DNA from: Miscanthus floridulus
Lineage: Eukaryota; Streptophyta; Magnoliopsida; Poales; Poaceae
Assembly (NCBI RefSeq): GCF_019320115.1
Contig: NC_089582.1
Location: forward strand, 125,885,259 to 125,949,258
DNA length: 64,000 nucleotides
Direction of reading: 5' to 3'
The notes under the pieces were generated by a model. That model ran no database searches, was not told the DNA's origin, and saw only the letters and a list, made by a program, of their open reading frames with translations. Of the stretch, positions 9,701-25,390 are shown in pieces. Positions within the stretch are counted from its first letter, which is position 1; each line of letters starts with the position of its first letter. The position numbers and the translations under genes are program-made.

Positions 9701-11567
9701 GGCGATTTTCTGACATGGTAAAATGATGTGGCTTAATCCCTTTGAGTATAAACTAGGTATCTGTCATCTGATTATTCAATATTCATCTAAATGGCCCCCA
9801 AAGCTGGTTTTGGAGTTGTTTCGCTGGCATGGCCACATTGTGTGTGGCTATGATAACACTTACTGTTCCTATATTTATTCTCTCTATTGTCTCTTTCACA
9901 CTTACTCGGGTTTGTTGCTGCCCCAAGTACCCCCCTGGTCGCTACCCATCATGTCTATCCCATCCTTCACACTCGCGTAATCGCATTGCAAATAGCTGTC
10001 TGTTCCACATTCACCACGCTGCCAGATCTGGAGCGTTGCCTACTCGCTTTCCCGCTCTGATGCATGATTTGGTGCTTGAGCAGACAGACATCCATCTGTT
10101 GCCATGGAGGCCCACAAAGTGGTACTGTGGGAAGGAAGAAGGGAGAAGAAAGAAATGGTAGGGTGGGTCATAGTGAAAGAGAGAGAAGAGAGAAGCATGA
10201 CATGTGAGGCCAATGCCGTCTCATTTTCCACGTCAGGACAACATAAGCCTGAAACCTTTCAGTTCTAAGATCTCTCTTTCTTGCCTGGACATGAAGATTT
10301 TCCTTTTGTAATGGTGAGTCATGGAGGTTACACGTGTCAGTCTAAATAAAGACAGGTGTCAAGCCTCATGGTCCTAGGCCTGCTAAGACGCCTTGTTAAC
10401 TGTATTTGTGTAAATTCAAGATGGTGGCCTGATGCAGGTCAGGGCAGCTATATGAACATTCGTTATGAGTTATGACAAGTAGCAACAACTGATCCTTACC
10501 AAAGGAAGCAAAGAATAATAGACTTTTATTGCTCTCTTTCAATCCTTGCCATTTCCTGGTCATGACAATTCGTTATACCATATATGCCAGCAAACTTCAT
10601 TTTAAAAAATACTCTGGCAAACTCCAAGCTTTCAAATTGATTTTTAAGAAATTTCAATTTTGATCATAGGTCATGTGCTGATCAACATGACTCCTGATCC
10701 CTTAAACTATTAGCTGACCTTATATTTGGTGTGATGCTTGTTATTGTTACTACATGAATTTGGACCAGCATGTTTTTAGTTTTTACCTTTTCCTTATGCC
10801 TTCAGTAGCTCCAGCTAGTTGATTTCTTCCCAAAGTCCCGGGCATAGTTTATGCCTCTCCAAACTCAGTGAAGCACACCATGCATTTTAAGGGGTTTATT
10901 GGAGTATGTTACATATGTGTATAGAGCCATTTCTGTTTTTTCTCACTCCTGTGTTTATTTATTTCACTATTTATCTATCAGCTTTAGTTATGCTAGTTAC
11001 TTCTCTACTCTGTAACTATTTTGGCAAGAGTTATGTCCACACTGTCCTGTGAATGTTGACCTTACATGGCTTCATTTTTAAATTTCAGAGAAAGCAAGAA
11101 TTGAGGCCCAGGTAAAGGCTGCTGAAGCTGCTGCACAATTAAAACTAGAGGAAGAGATGAGGAGGAAGCGCGAGCAGGAAAGAAAAGCTGCACGGCTGGC
11201 ACTGCACATGGTACTTCCTGCTCACCATTTTCTTACCTGAAAAATGCTATGCTTGATGCCCCGTTATGGTTATTCACGCTGTTCTCCTTGCGTGTAGATG
11301 AAGAAGACCGTTGATATTGACAACAGCGACTTTCTGAAGGACCTGGAGAACTTGTGCCAAAAGTGGCAACTGAATCCTCCAAGCAAATTAATCGTAGACT
11401 TTGTCCATGGGATTGAGTTGACACAGGGCTTAGGGAGCCCACTGGAGGCACTTGGCCTATTCATGAAGAAAGATATCGAGGAAGAGGTCGAACATGAAAT
11501 GGAGGACAGCGTGTCAACCTCCCAGAATGCTGATGTCGAGGAAGGAGAGATCAGCTGCTGTCAATAG
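1..11567 (+). CDS. GTE-type bromodomain transcription factor, 3' end only (partial)
   Basis: Only the last three visible coding exons are in the window: 1-40, 11089-11210 and 11298-11567, with the stop TAG at 11565-11567. The splice signals fit (donor GT at 41, acceptor AG at 11087-11088, donor at 11211, acceptor at 11296-11297), and the joined frame is open throughout. It reads a charged helical stretch rich in K, R, E and A, then [19 protein letters not shown], then [10 protein letters not shown] and an acidic tail ending in [11 protein letters not shown]. In plant GTE8-GTE12 proteins (global transcription factor group E, BET-like chromatin readers in the nucleus) a similar basic helical region, a motif like MEKTVEINxNxxFLEDLE and a tail LGLFMK...DVEEGEI close the protein. 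The bromodomain and NET domain would lie upstream, outside the window. Intron 41-11088 is unusually long and full of transposons. Family assignment is by remembered motif; the paralogue is not resolved. Confidence 0.8.
253..470. mobile_element. MITE with 11-bp ends GGGTGTTTGG type
   Basis: The left end AGGGTGTTTGGTTTGAGGAA and the right end, read in reverse complement as AGAGTGTTTGGTTTGAAGAA, are inverted copies of each other. The 218-bp body has no coding capacity. It sits in the long GTE intron. Superfamily is not certain because no clean target duplication is visible. Confidence 0.7.
471..1070. other. Intron sequence with a 50-bp C homopolymer
   Basis: No gene or element is recognised here. 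The one feature is an almost pure run of C at about 748-797, broken only by a single A near 778. Such a tract is slippage-prone, and its length in an assembly is unreliable. Confidence 0.7.
1071..1150 (+). tRNA. Plastid-type tRNA-Leu(UAG) copy in nuclear DNA (probably a relic)
   Basis: The 80-nt stretch folds as a class II tRNA. The acceptor stem GCTGCCA pairs fully with TGGCAGC and is followed by a discriminator A. The D region is TGGTAGAC, the anticodon stem CTGCT/AGCAG encloses loop TGTAGAA with anticodon TAG, there is a long variable arm, and the T stem CTCGG/CCGAG is intact. The sequence closely resembles the chloroplast trnL-UAG and not nuclear tRNA-Leu, so a plastid DNA transfer is the likely origin. 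The T loop reads TTCGGGT instead of TTCGAGT, losing the conserved A58, and the variable arm has drifted. It is probably non-functional, although the acceptor stem is intact. Confidence 0.75.
1332..1619 (+). mobile_element. Probable short solo LTR, Copia-like
   Basis: The segment begins TGTTATAGTAG and ends CCATATCA. It contains a TATA-like ATATATAAAAGAG and a purine-rich leader typical of plant Copia LTRs. The 4-bp sequence CGTG flanks both ends. No second LTR or internal region is seen. The bases after the end (TGGCATGTTAGAG) only loosely resemble a primer-binding site. The call is tentative. Confidence 0.45.
1620..2520. other. Intron sequence, no feature recognised
   Basis: This is AT-rich intronic sequence with T homopolymers near 1700 and 1960. 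The open frames are short and overlap on both strands without any recognisable domain. I see no element boundary. Confidence 0.6.
2523..3598. repeat. Repeat flanked by inverted CCCCGT/ACGGGG-rich ends, split by a MITE
   Basis: Both flanks carry runs such as TTCCCCGTCGGGGAAT (about 2537) and GAAACTTTCTCCCTG...CCCCGTGGGGATGAAAT (about 3539-3575), arranged in opposite senses. The middle includes a GC-rich stretch (2700-3110) with no recognised protein. A Stowaway-like MITE interrupts it. I read it as a decayed, non-autonomous DNA element; exact ends are uncertain. Confidence 0.45.
3136..3389. mobile_element. Stowaway-like MITE
   Basis: The element has terminal inverted repeats CCTCCGTCC at the left and GGACGGAGGGAG at the right, with TA at both borders. 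These are the ends typical of grass Tc1/mariner Stowaway MITEs. The body is AT-rich and non-coding. Confidence 0.7.
3599..3825. mobile_element. MITE with GAGCAAGTATAATAG ends
   Basis: The left end AGAGCAAGTATAATAG and the right end GCCTTGCTATAATAG (inverse CTATTATAGCAAGGC) form imperfect terminal inverted repeats around a purine-rich 227-bp body. No target duplication is obvious. Confidence 0.55.
3948..5649 (+). mobile_element. RTE-clade LINE, 5'-truncated, defective reverse transcriptase
   Basis: Translations in broken frames match a non-LTR reverse transcriptase: KAMGLDGIP (about 4178), [14 protein letters not shown] (about 4550), [19 protein letters not shown], the catalytic FADDVV box at 4821-4838, and a downstream thumb-like region to about 5560. 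The 3' end CCCAACTTGCTTGGGACT followed by a TTG-like simple repeat is typical of plant RTE LINEs. A perfect 16-bp target duplication AAGTAGATTGATCATT flanks it (3932-3947 and 5650-5665), defining the insertion. Stops at 4228 and 4875 and frame changes make it inactive. It inserted in the same sense as the GTE gene, inside its large intron. The endonuclease domain is missing. Confidence 0.85.
5666..6169. repeat. Intron sequence with a perfect 25-bp tandem duplication
   Basis: The unit GTACATATGATTGTGTTCAT plus AGGCA occurs twice head to tail at 5810-5834 and 5835-5859. The rest of this stretch has no recognised feature. Confidence 0.7.
6170..6431. mobile_element. Stowaway-like MITE
   Basis: The segment starts TACTACCTCTATCC and ends GGACGGAGGGAGTA, with an AT-rich body containing CTTTCTAAAATTTGACC. 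The same type of ends occurs at 3136-3389. Left-end decay suggests an old copy. Confidence 0.65.
6432..6882. other. Intron sequence, no feature recognised
   Basis: AT-rich sequence with short, unconvincing open frames; nothing could be assigned. Confidence 0.6.
6883..7645. repeat. About 65-bp tandem repeat interrupted by a TIR element
   Basis: Three diverged units share the pattern GATGACRTGGATAGCTTG, then GAGATTGAAAG. One starts near 6885, one near 7531 and one near 7597 (spacing 66 bp). An element with imperfect inverted ends separates the first unit from the other two, at 6944-7525. Confidence 0.6.
6944..7525. mobile_element. Non-autonomous TIR element with GC-rich interior
   Basis: The ends GCATCTCCAACAGG (left) and, inverted, GCAACTCCAGCAGG (right) define a 582-bp element. 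The interior at 7110-7380 is GC-rich and open in several frames on both strands, none with a recognised domain. The direct repeat CTCAAATCAAAAGT(A/T)GGGGCC occurs twice near the right end. It may contain captured gene sequence; this is inference from composition. Confidence 0.5.
7646..8472 (+). other. Possible decayed Copia-type coding sequence
   Basis: No intact frame exists. Just before the L1 insertion one frame reads [15 protein letters not shown], and it continues after the insertion as DAFAQQVV. The core resembles the DFDETFAPVA motif in the Copia reverse transcriptase region. The rest is unassigned. This is a weak, motif-only suggestion. Confidence 0.3.
8489..9469 (-). mobile_element. 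L1-type LINE, 3' fragment of ORF2
   Basis: The minus strand reads the C-terminal part of a plant L1 ORF2. It includes the reverse-transcriptase zinc-binding domain with the pattern [19 protein letters not shown]...[25 protein letters not shown], where the CxxC and HxxxxC residues are visible. A poly(A) tail appears as the T run at 8486-8494 on the plus strand. A perfect 16-bp target duplication TCATGTGACCTTGTTT lies at 8473-8488 and 9470-9485. The copy is therefore a 981-bp, 5'-truncated insertion, opposite in sense to the GTE gene. The open frame on the minus strand extends a little beyond the element into host sequence. Confidence 0.85.
9614..9848. repeat. Two diverged 118-bp tandem units
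   Basis: CTTACCCCTTTCGAGTATAA at 9614 and CTTAATCCCTTTGAGTATAA at 9732 begin two related units. Each ends in a form of AAGSTGGTTTTGGAG followed by GACATGG or GGCATGG. The origin is unknown. Confidence 0.6.
9849..11088. other. Distal part of the long GTE intron, no feature recognised
   Basis: Apart from short open frames in CT-rich sequence near 9860-10160 there is no recognisable element. The last bases TTCATTTTTAAATTTCAG are a good plant acceptor for the next GTE exon. Confidence 0.6.
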
Positions 11568-12037
11568 TGTACCTCTCATTCTATGATTATGTGCGTGCTA
11601 TGTAACCTATTCCACCACTGTGGCACTATGCAACCTCATAAGTGGAGTAAAAGAAGTTTGACTTCATGCATGTTGTCTGCTGTGTCATCTAACCTAGCTG
11701 CACCAGAATGTCTAGCGTATGTTGGAGTACAATAATTGGGCATTGCTGCCAGTTTTGTGGTTGTCATGTGGAGATGTGCTAATGTATGTTGTAGATGTTC
11801 CAGGTCTATTTAAACTGGACCTTCTGTAAAAAAAATACAAAAAAAAGAATAGTGACATATCAATGTATATTGTAGTTATATATGGTTACAGAAAGATGTT
11901 TGCCATTCATGCTGCTTTTTTTAAGGCCCGTTTCGCAGGCTCCGGCTCTTGGCGCAGAAGCAGTCAGGAGCTGGTGGAGCACCCTTTCGAAGTTACTTTT
12001 TTTTAGTGCGTAAGCAATGGACGCAGATGTTTTGTGA
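11568..12037 (+). other. GTE 3' UTR and intergenic spacer
   Basis: The sequence after the GTE stop is T-rich and contains no further coding signal. Transcription should end within the first few hundred bases, but no single poly(A) signal stands out. The convergent PRP16 gene ends about 1.4 kb away. Confidence 0.6.
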
Positions 12038-12199
12038 ATCTGCCAAAATCAATTGATGCAAAATCTAGGTCCGATTCTCTCTCTCTCTTTTCTTTTCTTC
12101 ACATGTCGACGCTGTATACATTCACATACACGTGTTGTTCTTACATGGTGCTTGTGCAGGCTACGTTACAAGTTCCCTCAGCCTAGTAACAAAATCACC
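12038..12199. repeat. Direct repeat copy A of the PRP16 3' flank
   Basis: This 162-bp segment is almost identical to 12790-12949, which adjoins the PRP16 stop codon. Differences are mainly a longer CT run here and a 4-bp TACA insertion in the other copy. The outer copy is probably the duplicated 3' UTR. Confidence 0.85.
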
Positions 12200-12789
12200 T
12201 TGCCCGAGTATGGGAAGGGAATCATCTAAATATTGCCGTATATACATTTATGTGAACTTAAAATAAGTGGTTGCTGAAGTAATTGATTGAAATGAGTAGC
12301 ATAATTGATGAAAATAATAGCACGAAAGTATTTAACAAAGTGGTTGTAGTTTAGTGGTTAGAATTCTATGTTGTGGCCGTAGAGAACTGGGCTCGAATCC
12401 ACAGATGAGTTCTTTTTTCCCAGCAGGCACCAGGATAACTTTTTTTATCCCTTTTTCCGTCCGTTTTAGCAATTGATATCAATTTAATTTTTTTCACCGT
12501 CTTTTTTTTATCACCGTCCGTTTTTCCGTTTTAGCAACGTCCGTTGTAGCATTTGATATTTTTCATCGTCTGTTTTAGGTTTTAGCAATATTTTTTCACC
12601 GCCCGTTTTAGGAGGGGAATCATCTTATCCACCGTCCGTATAGCAATTGATATCAATTTTTTTATCACCTTCAAAAAAAAATTATCGCCGTCCGTTTTAG
12701 GAGAGAATCATCTTATCCATTAAGAGGCCATACTTGTTTCAAAAAATTAAGAGGCCATATCAAATATACAGCATAGTTTTAAAAGCTAC
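12200..12789. repeat. Spacer with repeated CCGTCCGTTTTAGCAA motifs
   Basis: Between the two direct repeats the motif CACCGTCCGTTTTAG or GTCCGTTTTAGCAATTGATA recurs about six times from 12457 to 12705, with T-rich spacers. The tRNA-His-like sequence lies at its left side. No protein is encoded. Confidence 0.6.
12340..12412 (+). pseudogene. tRNA-His(GUG) pseudogene or tRNA-derived repeat
   Basis: The sequence GTGGTTGTAGTTTAGTGGTT, the anticodon stem-loop CTATG-TTGTGGC-CGTAG (anticodon GTG) and CTGGGCTCGAATCC match plant tRNA-His. The 3' half of the T stem is broken (CCACA instead of CCCAG) and the acceptor stem does not close, so it is not a working tRNA gene. The anticodon stem keeps five pairs through a compensatory T-A. 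Confidence 0.75.
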
Positions 12790-12949
12790 ATCTGCCAAAA
12801 TCAATTGATGCAAAATCTAGGTCCGATTCTCTCTCTTGTTTTCTTCACATGTCGACGCTGTATACATACATTCACATACACGTGTTGTTCTTACATGCTG
12901 CTTGTGCAGGCTACGTTACAAGTTCCCTCAGCCTAGTAACAAAATCACC
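12790..12949. repeat. Direct repeat copy B, next to the PRP16 stop codon
   Basis: This is the 160-bp partner of 12038-12199. It begins 30 bp downstream of the PRP16 stop (minus strand) and so probably forms most of its 3' UTR. Confidence 0.85.
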
Positions 12950-12979
12950 GGAGACTGTTAAAGTTTTATCAGGTCTTAT

Positions 12980-21821
<8,842 letters not shown>

Positions 21822-22231
21822 GGTGATGGTCGCCGGGGAGCGCTCGGAGTTCGTGGACCAACACTAAGTAACCTCGGATCGGCAGCTCGGGAGGTAGAGG
21901 GCGAGGGCCGAACCTCCTGCTGCTGCGGCGGCGGCGGCGGCGGGCTAGGGTTCGGTCAGCGCGCGAGCGGCATCCGGCGGGAGGTGGCGATGGCGTCGAG
22001 CGAAGCCAGGCGAGGCGGCGCGTCAGTCGAATTTGGGCTCCCGAATCTGGAGGAGATTGGAGGGGAGTGCCGGAGTGGGGATTGAGAATTTTTGTCGTGG
22101 AACAGGCGGGGTCAGGGTGCAAATTGTCAAAGCCGCGCAGGGTAAGCGAAGGCCCTGTTTGAAGTAGGTTAGTCATGTCGGTAGAGACTCTAGTCTAGAG
22201 CCTAGAGGGAGGGACGCCGACGGGTTTATAA
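21822..22231 (-). promoter_or_regulatory. PRP16 5' UTR and promoter-proximal region
   Basis: Upstream of the minus-strand ATG the sequence is GC-rich with a CGG repeat near 21924-21942 and falls to average composition past 22150. No clear TATA box is visible, as is common for housekeeping genes. A Tourist-like MITE begins at 22232. Confidence 0.5.
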
Positions 22232-22575
22232 GGGGGTGTTTGTTTTTTATTGAAAAATTTTACTCCTGTCCCATCGAATATTTGAACACATGTATGAAGT
22301 ATTAAATATAGATGAAAAAAATAACTAATTACACAGATTATGGCTAATTTGCGAGACGAATTTTTTAAGCCTAATTAGTCCATGATTTGATAATGTGGTG
22401 CTACAGTAAATATATGCTAATGGTGGATTAATTAGGCTTAATAAATTCATCTCATAAATTAGTCTCTATCTATGTAATTAGTTTTATAATTAACTCATAT
22501 TTAGTTCTCCTAAATAGCATCCGAATGTCCGATGTGATATGGACTAAAATTTAGTCCATGGAACCAAACACCCCC
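22232..22575. mobile_element. Tourist-like MITE with TAA target duplication
   Basis: The ends GGGGGTGTTTG and CAAACACCCCC are inverted repeats flanked by TAA on both sides (22229-22231 and 22576-22578), as expected for PIF/Harbinger MITEs. The core contains GAGACGAATTTTTTAAGCCT and CTACAGTAAATAT, shared with copies near 28.9, 30.2 and 41.8 kb. It lies about 400 bp upstream of the PRP16 start. Confidence 0.85.
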
Positions 22576-23472
22576 TAAATCGGGTTTTTTGAACTAGACT
22601 AGAAACTTTTTTTCAGTAGAGCAGACTTCTTATAACCAGCAGTCCAAACGAACAGGATTTATCTAATGGGTACACGCTGAACACAAGCAGTAATATTAGT
22701 AGGTGCTGTCACCGGGTGACATATTTTATTGTTTCTACCGCCGGACGGCCGCAGCACTGCTTAAGTAGTTGTTAGATTTTCAACGTACAATATATTCCCC
22801 TAATTTGCTAAAAATTCATGTCTAATATCACGTGGTTGTTAACAATACATATATAAGTAATTCAATTTAGACATTTATAGTTATCAGTTTTAAGACTCTC
22901 TTGTTGTATTTTTAGTCACGTTCAGACATCCCTGTTAATGGAACCTAAAAAAACATCTTATTTCTCCTCTACACCTGAAAAGACCGTAACATCATCATCA
23001 CGTGACGATACCAGCTCTCAATCCTTGCTCATGTGTCCGCGTCCGATAAAAATCATCCTTCACTCATAGCTTACGCATCCAACATCCTATCATGTTCCAA
23101 TAAGAAAAATAGATCCATGTGTCCGCAGCTGACATGATTTTTATTATTTTCTATAAATCCATCACAGTAGGTGTCAAAAAAAAATCCGTGCGTCGGTGCA
23201 ATACACGGACATTTATCTAGTATATATATACATAAAACAGTTCAGCATGCCAGAATAAAAAAACTGACGCTCAAAATTGGATCATAACTCTATTTTATGG
23301 AATAACAATCAACATCTATGCATATTTATAAAAGCATCTCTAATAATTCTATAAAAATCACTTTGCTGAATTAATGATCGTCCTGCACCACTAGGCACGG
23401 CTACCATCAGCCAAGCGAGTGTAATGAATTTTGTTGGTGGCGAGTGTCAGTGAAATTTGTTGGCTACAGAAC
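22576..23472. other. Intergenic sequence with a possible element end
   Basis: No gene is seen. CCGTGCGTCGGTGCAATACA then CGGACATTTATCTAGT at about 23189-23224 resembles, in inverse, the ends of the long-TIR element at 62145-63919 and may be a relic terminus. The rest is AT-rich. Confidence 0.45.
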
Positions 23473-23620
23473 TACTCATTCATCCGTTCTAAATTATAAG
23501 TTACTTTGATTTTTTTATTCATCATCTTATTATGTATCTAGACATATTGTTATATCTAGATGCAAAGCAAAATGGATGTACAAAAAAAATCAAAGCAATT
23601 TATGATTTAGAACAGAGGGG
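23473..23620. mobile_element. Stowaway-like MITE
   Basis: CATCCGTTCTAAATTATAAG at the left is mirrored by TTTATGATTTAGAACAGAGG at the right. TTGATTTTTTTAT is mirrored by AAAAAAAATCAA. The 148-bp element folds as a hairpin. Confidence 0.7.
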
Positions 23621-24229
23621 TATAATTATATTTCAAACAGAAAAATGTTACTCCCTTCTTCCTATAAAATATTGATGTTCAAACCATTTTAAGCTTAAAT
23701 CGTAGAAAATAGTAACGATATTTACTATGTCAAACCGGGCTTAATGTGGTACAAATTAATATTTTATTTATAAATTTGATCAAATTTAGAATATTTTGGC
23801 TTAGGGCAACTAATATTCTTGGTCGAAAGCAGTAGATGAAAAAGTCTGACATTTGGAATTCCTCATGAACTTTTTACTAATAGATTATTTATAGCTACTG
23901 TTGGAGATGCTTAGAACAGTTTAATACAAGATCTGGAGTTGTTGGTGCAAATTTCATCCTTCCCTAGACACCTGACACCTGAGTCCTAAAAGCACGTTAT
24001 CCTGATGTGGCACCAGTGGAATGAGAGGAAAAGTTCGTGAGGGAGAAAGAAGACGCTCTATGGCTGATCTAGCTTTTTATCATCAATACTCAAACTCAAG
24101 AATTATTGAAACTATTTGAGAGGGGTCAGTTAGCAAAACAGAAGACCAACCATATTATTGGAAAAAGGCCGGAGTCAGACGTGCAGAAGCTAAACTCAGA
24201 TGGAGCCTATATTTACCTATACAAGCCGG
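23621..24229. other. Intergenic sequence, no feature recognised
   Basis: AT-rich sequence with a possible decayed MITE at 23651-23805 (TACTCCCTTCTTCC at the left, no convincing right end). Nothing coding is supported. Confidence 0.5.
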
Positions 24230-25390
24230 AGGTGCACGCCCGACAGAGAGCTGCGCCACGTCGCCCTAAAATCCTTCAGCCGTTCGATTCCCGATCGATG
24301 CTCCGTATTCGCTCCACCGCCCGCTACAGTTCGCCGCCCCCTCCGCAAAAATATCTCCGTCTCTCCCCCTCCTCATCCTAGATCGAAAAAAAAACTCTTC
24401 CTTCGTCTCCCTCTCTCGGTCTCTCCCGAGGCCGCGCCCCTTCCTCACGCTACCCGCGCCTCCGCCGCTTCCGCCCCGTCGTCCCTTCCTCTCTCCCTCC
24501 CTCTCCCTGCCCATCTCGGCGGCGGCCGGCCCTCGGCGCGGCGGCGCCCACCCTCCTCCTCCTCCTCCTCGCCCCTCCCTCCTCGCGCCGCAAGGGCGGG
24601 GCGACGGCGGCACTTGCCGGGGTGCTGCGCCGGTGCAGCGGGTCACCGTGGCGCCCTGCGTCGGCCCTCGCGGCAGCCGTCCTGGGCGACACATCGGCCT
24701 GGGTGGCTGGCGCCCGGTGCTTCCGCGATGCCGACCTAGGGTTCTGTGCGGCCGGCTGAGGCGGCGGTGGAGGCAGACCGGTCATGCCCCAGCGCGGCGC
24801 GCGGGCCCTGCCGCGACAGGACGGCCGCGGGCAAGCTCAAACCCTAGGTTCCGCGGTCACCGTACTGTGGGGCCCGTCCGCTGTCGCCTTGCTCAGCTCC
24901 CGGCGGAGGCGGGATCCGTTGCCATCTCCACGCGTCGGGGGGCCTGCGTCTTCTCCGCCTCACCGCCGTCTCACCGCGCCTCCGCCGACCGCAACCCCGG
25001 CATGCGGTGCCGCGGCATCCGTCGGCTGCCAGCGCCGGTGGATCCCTGCTGCGTGCGGCCATGTAGGTGACGCCACCCTGTGCGAGCGCACCGGCTCGAG
25101 CTCACCCGGTGTCTGTGCCCCCGAAACGGCTGTGTGCACGACAGCGGCGTTGTAGCAGGCCGCCGTCAGTGGCCGTGGCTCCTCCGCAGGGGCTGGTGCA
25201 GGTGGTCTACACGGCTCCACTGTTTCCTCGTGTTGTTCGCTCGCACGTTCGCTCCCAGTCCCCTCCCTTGTTTTACCTCTCTTTAACTCTCCTCTTGCAT
25301 GATTTTTCGCTGCATGTGACATTTGGAGCTGGGAATCTTGGTCAGAGGAGACAAATGAGCAAGGCAAGGTCATTTTCAGCCTAGATCTAT
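24230..25390 (+). other. GC-rich block of unknown nature, perhaps a transcript leader or captured exons
   Basis: Composition rises sharply to GC- and CpG-rich sequence. Many long overlapping frames are open on both strands, a by-product of the composition. The longest plus-strand frame, 24200-24739, is Pro, Ser, Ala and Arg-rich and matches nothing I recognise. CT-rich runs (24390-24530) look like plant 5' UTRs. Plausible donors occur, such as AGACAAATGAGCAAGGCAAG at about 25350 and later. It could be the first exon of a non-coding transcript continuing to about 28.3 kb. No protein is claimed. Confidence 0.4.

Noticed and set aside
12460..12710. CCGTCCGTTTTAG repeats as a possible CRISPR-like array
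   Set aside because: Spacing is irregular, copies vary, the spacers are low-complexity T runs and the genome is a plant.
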